Both the position numbers and the translations under genes were made by a program. Of a stretch of 17,494 nt of DNA, positions 6,901 through 14,849 are shown piece after piece. Position 1 is the stretch's first letter; each line of letters opens with the position of its first letter. This DNA is from Chamaesiphon sp041738715. GTDB taxonomy: Bacteria > Cyanobacteriota > Cyanobacteriia > Cyanobacteriales > Chamaesiphonaceae. The notes under the pieces were generated by a model. The model saw nothing but the letters and a program-made list of their open reading frames with translations, made no database searches and was not told where the DNA came from. Location of the stretch: positions 1 to 17,494 of the forward strand of contig JBGSPI010000053.1 in NCBI GenBank assembly GCA_041738715.1, written 5' to 3'.

Positions 6901-9077
6901 ATTATTGCTTCCCAAGCTTTGCCATAGGGTTTGAGATATAAAGCATTAACTAAATTCGTTTCATCATTTTCTTTGAGCTTGGGAATTAGCTTCAAGTCTG
7001 GCATCTGACAGGCTAACCGGAGAATGAAGCAGAAACGTTTAAGAAGCTCGCCATCCTCCAAAAAAAGTTTGTTCTTTAACAGGTTAAGAAATTCATCTGA
7101 ATTATCACCTTGAAGTATTGCAGCAATAGTTTCATCTTGCCAGTATCTCTTAATACCTCGATCGTTCAGAACAGTAAGCATGAAATCATAAACATTGTCG
7201 CCATATCTTAACTTTTGGTGAAGCCATAAGCGAAATGCACGGTTGATTGCAGGTTCATTGCCGATTGCATTAAGAAAATCTTGGATATTGCCTGAGTATT
7301 GTTGGTAAATTTCTTCAATATATCGATCGAGTGCCCAATCCTCTAAAAGGTCATGTGCGGGGCTAACGAGTCCATTCTTATTGCGACGAACTAAATTATC
7401 TTCTTCAAGCTTGAGTACTGCATTCTCATCAAAAAGAGTATCTGGAACTCCATATACCATCTGTTTGGCTCGGCGGACGGCAATATTGATAAATGTCTGT
7501 CTGCGCTTAGTTGGCATTCCATTTGCTCGTTCTTGTTCTTTTGCGATCGCATCTCGCCACACAGCATCACGAAACTCCTTTTCGCCATCTTCAGGTGTAA
7601 ATTCTGTTCCAGTCTCAAGAACTCTACATGCTAAATCTGCAAAGAAGGGTGACTTCAGCAAAATTTTCAGATTTGGATTGTTAGAAAATTTTTGTAATGA
7701 TTCAATTTGTTCGCATAGATCCCGAACTTGCTCGTTACTAAAACCATTTAGTGTCAGCGGTGCAAATTTGATGCCATGAGGCTGAAGATATGTAAAAGTA
7801 ATTTGCTGATATGCATAGTCACGACCAGTAGCGATTATAGTCCAACCTTGCTGTTTATTTAGAAAATGAAGTAAATCTATGAATGCTGTCGTTTTTTCTA
7901 ACTCAAGAAGCTTTTCCAAAGATTCGATCAGCAGATATTTTTTGGGCATTAAAGCGAAACCTGCTTCTAAATCGCGAAGTGAACCTTTCAAGCCCATTGC
8001 TGAAAACACATTGTCGAGATGAGATCGATCTAAATCTTCTGTGCGTAAACAAAAGATAGGGGCACGTTCGCCCATATAGTCTGAGAATTTTCTTACGAGG
8101 CTAGATTTTCCAGCACCACGTTCGCCAGATACCAAAATAAAACTGGATGTTTCAGCTAAATTAAGTAATCGATCGAATGTATCTGATTGCTTAATATGAA
8201 TCCCACCAATAGTGGTTCTTATAACACCTAAAATATAATTTCCATGCTCTCTCAGCTTACTCAAATCTGATGACCAATTAGAATAATTAGCAGTACTAAA
8301 TTTAGTCCGAATGTCCTCTGGTAAAGTTTCTAAAGCAATCGTACCCGCATTTTGATTAGAAATTTGAACTACATCAACAACTCTTGCCCATACAGATGGT
8401 GCAGCTTCATTTGAATATTGAGCGATTAAAGAATGAAGTAATGATAATGTGCCTCCTGATTCTGTATCTAGATCGTAGCCAATGAGATTAAAAACTTTTA
8501 AAAACTCCCATACTTGTTGATCGGTAACATCAATCCCCTCATTTGCATTTTTTAAATGTGTCTTGAATGCTGCTAGCTTTTTTCTTTTTGCATCACTACT
8601 AAAATTAGCAGTCTTAATTTTGGTGAAAAACTCGGTTTCATCTTCAGAATGTCTTGCCCATTCTAGAATAGGTCGCACATCATCTATATCAGTTGCACTC
8701 AAAGGGCCTGTAATAAGAGCAAGGGCATCAACGCTGGAATCGAAACTTTCATCATTAAAGTCATTCCAGGTACTTTGAATTACTTCTGCAAACGTTGTAT
8801 CTCCTGCCGTGATACTAATAGCATGTTTAATTTGAGCGAGTAGTTTTACTACTTTCTCTGTTTCTGGTTGTTTCGAGAATACAATAAAATCATCAGTATT
8901 AAAGCCAGCATAATGCCCTTGCAGCTTAATCTTTGTAATCGGGAAAGGTGGTAAGCAAGGTGCAATCCGTCCTGTCAGCATCAGAACAGTGAAGGCTGCT
9001 TGAACCCGCGTTTCAAAATTCACTCCACCACCGCCTGTCGAGTAAGGGTTACTTTGCTGCTTTACTGTCTCAGGCAT
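3957..9077 (-). CDS. PD-(D/E)XK nuclease-STAND ATPase fusion, Avs/bNACHT-like antiphage candidate, 1706 aa
   Basis: Three parts are visible. Residues about 10-130 look like a PD-(D/E)XK nuclease of the Cap4/DUF4297 type: GGGGVNFETR (E22), FNTDDFIV (D62/D63) and AQIKH (Q82-x-K84). Residues about 295-590 form a P-loop NTPase: Walker A GERGAGKSS (318-326), a Walker B-like LLIESLE (382-388), a sensor-like IIATGRDY (414-421) and a winged-helix-like end with SPAHDLLEDWALDRYI (572-587). Residues about 600-1706 are helical and repeat-like, as in sensor regions of STAND proteins. Avs and bNACHT proteins share this order and size: the C-terminus senses a phage protein, the ATPase oligomerises and the nuclease degrades DNA. 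The gene stands alone, with no Shine-Dalgarno site and no terminator seen. It looks AT-richer than the secretion genes. Architecture is read from motifs; the defence role is inferred. The Glu in Walker B is atypical. Confidence 0.7.
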   Translation of the reverse strand: MPETVKQQSNPYSTGGGGVNFETRVQAAFTVLMLTGRIAPCLPPFPITKIKLQGHYAGFNTDDFIVFSKQPETEKVVKLLAQIKHAISITAGDTTFAEVIQSTWNDFNDESFDSSVDALALITGPLSATDIDDVRPILEWARHSEDETEFFTKIKTANFSSDAKRKKLAAFKTHLKNANEGIDVTDQQVWEFLKVFNLIGYDLDTESGGTLSLLHSLIAQYSNEAAPSVWARVVDVVQISNQNAGTIALETLPEDIRTKFSTANYSNWSSDLSKLREHGNYILGVIRTTIGGIHIKQSDTFDRLLNLAETSSFILVSGERGAGKSSLVRKFSDYMGERAPIFCLRTEDLDRSHLDNVFSAMGLKGSLRDLEAGFALMPKKYLLIESLEKLLELEKTTAFIDLLHFLNKQQGWTIIATGRDYAYQQITFTYLQPHGIKFAPLTLNGFSNEQVRDLCEQIESLQKFSNNPNLKILLKSPFFADLACRVLETGTEFTPEDGEKEFRDAVWRDAIAKEQERANGMPTKRRQTFINIAVRRAKQMVYGVPDTLFDENAVLKLEEDNLVRRNKNGLVSPAHDLLEDWALDRYIEEIYQQYSGNIQDFLNAIGNEPAINRAFRLWLHQKLRYGDNVYDFMLTVLNDRGIKRYWQDETIAAILQGDNSDEFLNLLKNKLFLEDGELLKRFCFILRLACQMPDLKLIPKLKENDETNLVNALYLKPYGKAWEAIICFLFENRKSLSKDLIPHITAVLNDWSSLLNLNEDLPVPAREVGLLSLHLLTPLKESYQDDGNRKKLLSIIIKTIPIIHQEFTELLETDVLVYRSKSHRLSYVKELCKMSLEEVESAFFSKYAPNKLMKLAYFEWFVETIDDTSISRRTSDNYPETDRCFGLKTYGNMFFPASGAKGLFNHLLLFHPNKGLKFILKLLNKTVEIFTRPGLYLPESYSSISQELSESVVEPLTIQLNNGRKVYQYYSGDFWSAYRGFSNIPYLLQCALMALENSLIAHVESCESGKLEWLFDYILRNSNSVMPTAILASIATGFPEKVGKSALPLLRTPELYHMDMIRANREQGGSEINWHYSGFQRDALSKFYAEERRTAALRPWRKESLETLVTRLQFSEWKDETFTAIDLLRASEPQDETTRFLLHRIDSRGWNPVEDRENNRIIFEPKNLEADLKDIQQQTQERMQEQTRFIKLDLWARNTFAREPLKTEYYSMWNEALAEAKELFEKLKAGTVSNLAAMSFGGIVTAAAIFVRDYSDKLTDEDIAWSFDLIGQTVLTNADVDDSIRSLNYADTASSVSVLPIFLDLFSEENYRCIVKSLIITALTHTNKEVRHRAADGIRNYLWQRDPEFAQECITGSLEYARFEYDQDNRYIKRQIYNLADDAREVEVSKLQAKKNEFRERFKRGELSTDIDLITLGSYSSRHILSPCLMIPNASKESSHIKLWSKMLSLLFEAEQQEDRQGSKKDDRVEIDVDTSLNFTRRFAEYLFQLHDSNFEDYIEQLRIGCEIAPDFINHFILCIAAEAEKRNKNEVYWQLWKELSPKIQEIAIAVARNNSEYRQRDNRRKLIRSILHADTPWQKIDYENQDVRLGKDLILEFVTNAGKNPDAFESLASLMHHFPSIFFESGVRILAKHQKEEDGIRLLSGVNTPFYLERAIQHFLLIDQTGSLTKTMHEACFVLLDAIVETASSRAYYLREHLIRSRRIV

Positions 9078-9304
9078 TGATTGTCAGTGTTCTGGCTTGT
9101 CCCCTTTATTTTAGCCTTTACATCAACAAGAGGTGGATTTATATGGTAAGAGCTGCTGAAAGCTTTAATTGAAGATAGTTTCAGCCATTCTCAATAAGAC
9201 ATACAATTCCTACTCACCTGGCTATCGATTGCAATTTAGTGATGCCTCCCACTGCTCAAAATCTCCAGCAGCACACCTATCTTGCGGATTGTAGCTTCCC
9301 TTAT
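9078..9304. promoter_or_regulatory. Spacer upstream of the large nuclease-ATPase gene
   Basis: These 227 bp separate two minus-strand genes and should contain the promoter of the large gene. AT-rich boxes such as TATAAA and TAAAAT occur on the minus strand, but none is paired with a good -35 at proper spacing. No terminator for the regulator is needed here, because it is transcribed away from this gap. Confidence 0.25.
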
Positions 9305-9946
9305 TTAATCTACCAACCCGCATCGCAGCCCTAAAACCGCCAGATCTTGGAGGTCTTCAGTCCCCAAGATCTGATGCAGCTTTTTCACATGAACATCCGC
9401 AGCTTGCCTACTGATACCGAGCAAACCAGGGATTGCGCCCACTTTGATCCCGTCAGCGATTAGTCTCAGAACATCTGTTTGACGGGGTGTAAGTGCGGGT
9501 GGAGATCCCGACATCCGCCTAATCGTGACGTATTTCTGAGGTTGAATCTCATCTAATAGTCGGGTGAGATCCTCTGGCTGAAAAGTTTCCGCCAGACAGA
9601 CGCAATCCTCTATCAGAGAGGCTTCTGCATTGGCAGAGGCTTCGCCAACACCAATGCAATACTGGGCATTTTCGAGCTTTCTGGCATAGTCGTCAACTAT
9701 CAGCAAAATTCGCGGCGCGGGTTCGACAGAGCGAACGCTGTTTAGATATTCAGCATTGGGCTGATGGGAACTTGTCACGAAAACTACTAAATCTGGCTTC
9801 TGTTCGTAAACTAGTTGCAATCCTCCTTTGTTGTAAGCAGCAATTTCCATTAAATTTACGTCATGCTTTTCAAATAGGATTGTCAAAGCAGTTGTAGCTA
9901 GAGAATTAGTTGAGAAAACGATCGCGTTGATTTTAATCTTGGGCAT
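9305..9946 (-). CDS. LuxR-family regulator with degenerate receiver-like domain
   Basis: The C-terminal 65 residues are a LuxR/NarL-type helix-turn-helix: ALTPRQTDVLRLIADGIKV, then GISRQAADVHVKKLHQILG and a final leucine-rich helix. The N-terminal part has the alternating strand/helix pattern of a response-regulator receiver. Where the phospho-accepting Asp is expected, in the segment PDLVVFVTSS, there is Val, and the usual acidic pair near the start is absent. It is therefore probably phosphorylation-independent. I chose the ATG at 9946-9944, which places the first strand at residue 3. An upstream TTG at 10015 would add 23 residues but lacks a ribosome binding site. Lying beside the divergent secretion operon and upstream of the nuclease-ATPase gene, it may control either; that is inference. 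Confidence 0.75.
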   Translation of the reverse strand: MPKIKINAIVFSTNSLATTALTILFEKHDVNLMEIAAYNKGGLQLVYEQKPDLVVFVTSSHQPNAEYLNSVRSVEPAPRILLIVDDYARKLENAQYCIGVGEASANAEASLIEDCVCLAETFQPEDLTRLLDEIQPQKYVTIRRMSGSPPALTPRQTDVLRLIADGIKVGAIPGLLGISRQAADVHVKKLHQILGTEDLQDLAVLGLRCGLVD

Positions 9947-10015
9947 TTTTTTGTGCAACCTCTCATAAAACCCTCCAGGTAAAGATTTTAACTTGCTTTT
10001 CAATATTTTTGTCAA

Positions 10016-10451
10016 TGTACAGATCTACTTTGGTAGTTTGATGACCCGATTTTCAGATATTTATCTTGATTTTTGCCTTGCCAGATCTTTTTTTAATAGG
10101 CTAGAAATCTTTGATAGAGCAGATTAACTTGAGGTTGCACACATCTGAATATCTCTCATTTTATTGCTGGATATGATATGTTCTAAAAAGTACTGAATAT
10201 CGTTATTGCTCTAGGTTTTTGTAAACAATACTACGTTAAAAATTACATTTTAGTTCCCACTTATATCTAGATCGTCATCACAAAATTCTGTGAAGATTTC
10301 ACGCAAAGGGGAATCTAAAATTTATTGTTAATTGTTGATGCTTATTTTTTAGAGATTGAAATTTGAGTAAGGATTTTTATTTCAACGTCTGATCGAATCA
10401 TTATTTTATTCGTCTTGGTTGAGCCAGTTTAGCTATTTATCACTGAACAAT
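10016..10451. promoter_or_regulatory. Divergent intergenic region upstream of the type IV secretion operon
   Basis: This AT-rich gap of more than 400 bp lies between the regulator (-) and the secretion genes (+). A possible plus promoter is TTGCTC with TACTAC at 17-bp spacing (about 10207-10235). Overlapping small inverted repeats lie at about 10279-10304 (CACA...TGTG and GTGAAGATTTCAC), an operator candidate. TTG at 10419 could start the next gene earlier. No other gene seen. Confidence 0.4.
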
Positions 10452-10859
10452 ATGGATGCAACAACTATTCGCAACCGCCGCAAACCGATTAGCTGGACTA
10501 AAATCCGCTATTTGTTGATTGCTGTTACTTCCGCTGCTTTCTGGAGTTATGCCGATGCTCGTCCAGCTCAAGCGATCGTTTTCTCGACTTTTACTACCTA
10601 TTTGAATACGACTATTAATGCTTTTCTAACGGCTGCTGGAGCTACTGTGGTGGCACCTTTAGTTACCGCAGCCCTGGGGATTATTCCGTGGTTGGTAATC
10701 GTCCTGGCTGGCTCGGTAATCATCTGGCAAGCATATGAGGGCTATAAAGAATACGAGCGAGAAAACTTCTCTGGGATTGCCAAACCAGTTGCGAATATTT
10801 TGATCATTGTCGTTCTTTTATACTTAGCCGACAAAATTACTGCAACATTGGTGACTTGA
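10452..10859 (+). CDS. VirB2/TrbC-like conjugative pilin
   Basis: The product (135 aa from the ATG at 10452) has a long signal peptide: basic RNRRKPISWTKIR, hydrophobic YLLIAVTSAAFW, then a likely cleavage at ADA or AQA about residues 35-41. The mature part contains two membrane helices: APLVTAALGIIPWLVIVLAG and, after a charged loop YKEYERENFSG, ANILIIVVLLYLA. This is the pilin plan of VirB2/TrbC proteins, which assemble into the conjugative pilus. Pilins are poorly conserved, so gene order carries much of the evidence: it is directly followed, with a 1-nt overlap, by a VirB3-like gene and then VirB4. A TTG at 10419 would add 11 residues; neither start has a clear ribosome binding site. Confidence 0.7.
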   Translation: MDATTIRNRRKPISWTKIRYLLIAVTSAAFWSYADARPAQAIVFSTFTTYLNTTINAFLTAAGATVVAPLVTAALGIIPWLVIVLAGSVIIWQAYEGYKEYERENFSGIAKPVANILIIVVLLYLADKITATLVT

Positions 10860-11179
10860 TGGAACAGGACACCAGGATTGAAGTAAATCGAGCACTACGC
10901 CGCAGAGCTAAGTTCTTTGGTATCTCCCGCGATGTCGCGATCGTGTTGATGGCAATTACCGTCGTTTGCTTGATGCTTGGTTCTTCAGGACTCCCGCCAA
11001 ATATCGCTACAGCTCTGTTTGTCACGTTATTCTTTACCGCACTATTTATCCTCAAAGATGGTACTGGTGAAATCCTCGCCAAGATCCGCACACCCAAACA
11101 CTACACCAGAGGCTGCTTTGATTATCGATCGCCATTAAATCGTAATTCAGGTGATTTAAATGAAAAAGAACAAGGCTAA
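10859..11179 (+). CDS. VirB3-like inner-membrane secretion protein
   Basis: This 106-aa protein starts at an ATG overlapping the pilin stop (TGATG), implying translational coupling. It has a charged N-terminus (EVNRALRRRAKFFG), two closely spaced membrane helices (VAIVLMAITVVCLMLG and ALFVTLFFTALFIL), and a basic cytoplasmic end with KIRTPKHYTRGCFDYR. Small two-helix proteins of this shape, placed between VirB2 and VirB4, are VirB3/TrbD. They are inner-membrane partners of the VirB4 ATPase in pilus assembly. Its last 20 bases overlap the VirB4 gene. The identification rests on size, topology and position rather than on a diagnostic motif. Confidence 0.7.
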   Translation: MEQDTRIEVNRALRRRAKFFGISRDVAIVLMAITVVCLMLGSSGLPPNIATALFVTLFFTALFILKDGTGEILAKIRTPKHYTRGCFDYRSPLNRNSGDLNEKEQG

Positions 11180-13970
11180 ACGATCGAATTCGCTCAAGCC
11201 CAATCCGATTATTATCAAGCACAAAGGTTTGAGTGGGAAGTCGCAGAAACTTCGACCTTTGGAGACGGCAACCCACCTTCAGAGCATTATCAATTACACG
11301 TTGCCGAATGGGATACAGGCTGGGGCATTACTTTTGAATACCAGCAGATCGCTAGATCGGCCCGATTACAAGCTGCGGTTCATCTGGGAATGTCAGGGAT
11401 TTCATGATGATTTTGGTGAGATTGAGGCGAGATCGATCGTTAATTCGATCGCTGCTTTGAGTCGAGAACTGTCACTGGGTGAGAGCTTGCGGGTGGAATA
11501 TCAGTGTTTTTCGGATTATCAGGAGCATCAAGCAGAACTGGTAAACCTGTTTGAGACGGCACCAGTCAATACTCAGCTTTTGATTGCCGAGGAAATCAAG
11601 GTGATGCAGGTACTCGATGCTAAAGGGCAACGCCGACCGAAGAGAATCATCCTGATGGGCACCTATACGCCCCAGATGGAGGAACGAGAGCGAGATTTGC
11701 TTGAAAAAGTAATTAAGTTTGGCATGGGCTGGTTTCAGCAGCTTTCTGGAGCCAATCGAGAGATTCGTCAACAGCAAATCGACATCCTCGCGCTCAAGGG
11801 TTACGAGCAAGGTTTCTTGGTGTGGCAGGATCTATTCCGCGAAAAACTTCAAGTGGAAACGATTGCTCTATCTGGCGAACAAGTTTGGCAATTTTGTTGG
11901 CGGGAACTCAATCGATTTAACGATCGAGAGTTAGGACAACAGCCAGAACTAGCTCCCCAGATCATTGAATTCAATCTAGTCACTGGAACGATCGGTGAAA
12001 ATGTTCGCAACAAAAGACATCCAACTACCCTATTAATGAAGGCACCATCCGCTGTTCCTGCTTCCAACCGCGATTATGTAGCAGTCGATGGTAAATACGT
12101 CGGTTCGATGTTCTTGAAGTCCCAGCCAGAGGCGTTTGAAGCAGCCAATGGGAAGAGTTTGCGCGAGATTCAGCTTAACTACTTATGGACGCTGGCGGCG
12201 CGTCGCTCTGCTTATGACATCAGGATGGTGTTGGAGATTTCGCGCCCAGAGGATTTTGGGACGCGCTACAACAACCAACAGTTGATCCGACAGGCTTTCT
12301 ATCGGAAGAAGGATAAAGAAGCTAAGGGGCAGATCGACGTTGGCGCGACGATCGAATTAGAACAAGCGATCGCGGCAGAGAAAAACCTCATCGGCGGCGA
12401 TCCGGTGGTCGAGTTTGCCCTGTCGCTATTCATCTACCGCGATACCCCAGCCGAAATGCGGGTGGCGGCGCGGGAGCTATCGAGTTATTTTCAATCCCCA
12501 GCGACGATGATATTGGAGGTGGATACTGCCGACGCACTCTGGGTTTCATCCCTACCGTTCTATGGTAAATCGATGTTGGTGGATGTGTGCGACAGACGCG
12601 ATCGAGAGCGTCCTTTACTCACTGCGGCTTACTACCCGCTTCTGAACACGGTTAACGCTCATCAGAGCGGATTGGAATTCATCGCCTTCAAGGGGGCATC
12701 CCCAGTATATTTCGACCCGTTCAAACACATGGGGCATATTGCTTTGTGGGGGAAAACTCGATCGGGTAAATCCCTTTTAGCAGCCCATATTATTTACCAT
12801 GCCCTGGCTCGACATATTCCCGTGACGATCCTCGATCAGCCGCCCACCAGAGATGCCAGTACTTTTAAGGATTTCGTCGAGCGAATGGATGGTGCGTATG
12901 TGGACATCTTCAATGACGCGCTGAACTTCTTTGAAACTCCAGAGATCCCACTAGAGCTAGATTCAGCGACTAGAGCCGATATGAAGAAGCAGAGCGAGGA
13001 ATTTGTGCTTCAGATTCTCTCGACGATGGTATTGGGGGCGAAAGGGGAATTGCCTGGAGTCAGTAGCAACAAGGTCACATCCCTATTAACTACGGCGTTG
13101 AAGCGGTTTTTTAACGATAGCCAAATCAAACTCAGATATTACCAGGCGCGTCAAGGGGGAATCGGTTCTCTGGAATGGCAAGTTTACCCAGTTCTAGGCG
13201 ACTTTATTAAATTTTGTTCGATCGAGCGGATCGATCTCAAAGACCCAACCGACCAGGATGTGGATACCCTCAGCGCGATTCAAACCCAGCTTCAGCGGTG
13301 GATTGACGGGGCTTATGGGAAGACGATTAATTCTCCTAGTAGTGTATCGCTCGATCGACCGTTAATGGCGATCGCGATGCGGGGTGTATCCAGTAATGAC
13401 GATGCGGCGGTCTTTGGCAGCATCATGTATGCGGCTGCGATGAGACGAGCGATTTCATCCGCCGATAAAGATGGTTCGCTGTTATTCGTCGATGAGGCTT
13501 CGATTACCTTCGATTTGGATGCACTGTCGCTTTGTGTCGGGCGAATTGCCGCTAATGGTTTGAAAGCGGGAATGCGATTGATGTTGGCAGCCCAAGAGCC
13601 AGCCAGCGTGTTCAATTCGGCGGGAGGTAACAAAATTAAGGATGCGATTTCCTACCACCTGATCGGTCGGATTGGTGCCGAAAGCTTTACGCGGTATTGC
13701 GATCCAGAGATGTTGAATCTACCGCGATCGATGGCAGAACGCAATGCTAAAGCCAGCTTTGCACCAGATAAAGCTACTTGCTCCAGTCAATGGCTGCTCA
13801 AAATCGACGATCGATTTACCCACACGCGGATCTATTTACCACCCTCGTTGGTAGCTCTGACCGCCAACAACATCGACGAACGCCAAGCGCGGTCTGCATC
13901 AGCGGTTGACGACAGTGGAATCTTAGTTCAAGCCGGAAAAATCCTCATCACCCAATCGGTAACTTTATGA
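11160..13970 (+). CDS. virB4: VirB4-family type IV secretion ATPase
   Basis: This 936-aa protein has the VirB4/TrbE/TraC layout: an N-terminal domain of about 500 residues for inner-membrane contacts, then a RecA-like ATPase. Visible motifs are Walker A GKTRSGKS (531-538), the following strand VTILDQPP, and Walker B LLFVDEAS with D778-E779. Downstream are LMLAAQEP, a sensor-like Gln segment, and YHLIGRIG. VirB4 powers pilus biogenesis and substrate transfer at the base of the secretion channel. The start is preceded by AGGTGA at good spacing and overlaps the VirB3-like gene by 20 nt; its stop overlaps the next gene by 4 nt. The frame is full length with no disruption. Confidence 0.9.
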   Translation: MKKNKAKRSNSLKPNPIIIKHKGLSGKSQKLRPLETATHLQSIINYTLPNGIQAGALLLNTSRSLDRPDYKLRFIWECQGFHDDFGEIEARSIVNSIAALSRELSLGESLRVEYQCFSDYQEHQAELVNLFETAPVNTQLLIAEEIKVMQVLDAKGQRRPKRIILMGTYTPQMEERERDLLEKVIKFGMGWFQQLSGANREIRQQQIDILALKGYEQGFLVWQDLFREKLQVETIALSGEQVWQFCWRELNRFNDRELGQQPELAPQIIEFNLVTGTIGENVRNKRHPTTLLMKAPSAVPASNRDYVAVDGKYVGSMFLKSQPEAFEAANGKSLREIQLNYLWTLAARRSAYDIRMVLEISRPEDFGTRYNNQQLIRQAFYRKKDKEAKGQIDVGATIELEQAIAAEKNLIGGDPVVEFALSLFIYRDTPAEMRVAARELSSYFQSPATMILEVDTADALWVSSLPFYGKSMLVDVCDRRDRERPLLTAAYYPLLNTVNAHQSGLEFIAFKGASPVYFDPFKHMGHIALWGKTRSGKSLLAAHIIYHALARHIPVTILDQPPTRDASTFKDFVERMDGAYVDIFNDALNFFETPEIPLELDSATRADMKKQSEEFVLQILSTMVLGAKGELPGVSSNKVTSLLTTALKRFFNDSQIKLRYYQARQGGIGSLEWQVYPVLGDFIKFCSIERIDLKDPTDQDVDTLSAIQTQLQRWIDGAYGKTINSPSSVSLDRPLMAIAMRGVSSNDDAAVFGSIMYAAAMRRAISSADKDGSLLFVDEASITFDLDALSLCVGRIAANGLKAGMRLMLAAQEPASVFNSAGGNKIKDAISYHLIGRIGAESFTRYCDPEMLNLPRSMAERNAKASFAPDKATCSSQWLLKIDDRFTHTRIYLPPSLVALTANNIDERQARSASAVDDSGILVQAGKILITQSVTL

Positions 13971-14734
13971 AGAAAACTACCATTGCTACGCTTGCTACCG
14001 TCCTGACGATCGGGATCGCGGGAGTGACCTACGCTGAATCTACACCAATTCAAACCGCAATTACCCAGTATTCGCCATTAATAGTTGGTTTGCTGACAGG
14101 TCAAAAACTCCAACCATCAGATCTAACTAAAATTGCCCAGACTTTTAATATCAGTAGTGCTTTTGGGATCAAATCAAATGCCTCATCACCATTTAACCCG
14201 ATCGATCTATTCGGATTTATCGATACCTCTCAAACAACTGGAGATCCACTTGCCTTGCTAGTGAAAAATTCAGTCGAAGGTAACATTTTCTCAATGGAAA
14301 ATATTAAAAGCTTAATTAATATTGCCACATCTGGTGTAGCCGTCAATGAAGCCGCCAAGCAACAAAAAACTCTCAACGAAGCTAATACAAGTATTTTCAA
14401 CGATGCAGCTTCAACATCTAGTCAGGTTACGCAAATAGTCAATGGAATCGCTCCAACAATCGGCGTGGCTACTAGTAGTCTACAAGCTGATAACACGGCA
14501 AATATCCTCAAGAAAAACGATTTAGATTTAAACAAATCCAGACTAGATGTTGAAACTGCTAGCGTAGCTCAACAGCAAATGGCAAATCAGCTTGCAGCGA
14601 TCCAAATCAAAACTAAACAGGACGAAGCTACTAAAAATAATGCCGAGAGTGAAATGGATACATTAACTCAAAGTGGACTCGATCGCAATACTAAAAATGC
14701 TAATTCAATTGCCCGGACGGTCAATCAATGGTAA
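13967..14734 (+). CDS. VirB5/TrbJ-like periplasmic protein
   Basis: This 255-aa product begins with a clear signal peptide (MKKTTIATLATVLTIGIAGV, cleavage probably after TYA). Residues about 30-125 are helical with Ser/Asn-rich linkers. Residues about 130-255 are a long Gln/Asn/Ala-rich amphipathic helical region with SSLQADNTANILKKNDLDL and QQQMANQLAAIQIKTKQDE. This resembles the VirB5/TrbJ pattern of N-x-L-x-x-x-Q-x-Q-L repeats. VirB5 proteins are minor pilus components exposed at the cell surface. The gene starts in a 4-nt ATGA overlap with virB4 and takes the VirB5 place of the conserved virB2-B3-B4-B5 order. A VirB6-like membrane gene would be expected next; IS sequence follows instead. 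Confidence 0.6.
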   Translation: MKKTTIATLATVLTIGIAGVTYAESTPIQTAITQYSPLIVGLLTGQKLQPSDLTKIAQTFNISSAFGIKSNASSPFNPIDLFGFIDTSQTTGDPLALLVKNSVEGNIFSMENIKSLINIATSGVAVNEAAKQQKTLNEANTSIFNDAASTSSQVTQIVNGIAPTIGVATSSLQADNTANILKKNDLDLNKSRLDVETASVAQQQMANQLAAIQIKTKQDEATKNNAESEMDTLTQSGLDRNTKNANSIARTVNQW

Positions 14735-14791
14735 CTATCAATTTTCTGACGGGGCGACAGGTAGCCTAAAAACCAAACAGGGAGATGATTC

Positions 14792-14806
14792 TAGGCAAGT
14801 TGCCTA
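14792..14806. repeat. Small palindrome at the IS left end
   Basis: TAGGCAA-G-TTGCCTA, a perfect 7-bp inverted repeat around one base, is followed on the plus strand by a run of A. It may be part of the IS end or a transposase-binding site. Confidence 0.35.
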
Positions 14807-14816
14807 AAAAAAGATA

Positions 14817-14837
14817 GGGTAAGAAAGCTTCTTACCC
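14817..14837 (+). promoter_or_regulatory. Hairpin directly upstream of the transposase start
   Basis: GGGTAAGA and TCTTACCC form an 8-bp stem with a 5-nt loop, ending 12 nt before the ATG. It sits where a ribosome binding site would lie and no Shine-Dalgarno is visible. It may limit transposase translation, as known for outside-in transcripts of IS10 and IS50. Confidence 0.4.
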
Positions 14838-14849
14838 AAAAACAATAAA

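Noticed and set aside
4639..8778. Several plus-strand and alternative minus-strand open frames of 60-130 codons inside the large gene (for example 7381-7779 and 8563-8778)
   Set aside because: They overlap a continuous 1706-codon frame with clear domains, have low-complexity Ser/Leu-rich translations typical of antisense shadows, and lack start signals.
541..13375. Recurrent GCGATCGC and CGATCG motifs as a special repeat system
   Set aside because: This is the HIP1 octamer and its derivatives, spread throughout many cyanobacterial genomes; useful for taxonomy but not local novelty.
10837..13633. Minus-strand open frames opposite the secretion genes (10837-11097, 11052-11276, 11472-11810, 13313-13633)
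   Set aside because: They are antisense to well-supported VirB3/VirB4-like genes and show no domain or ribosome binding site.
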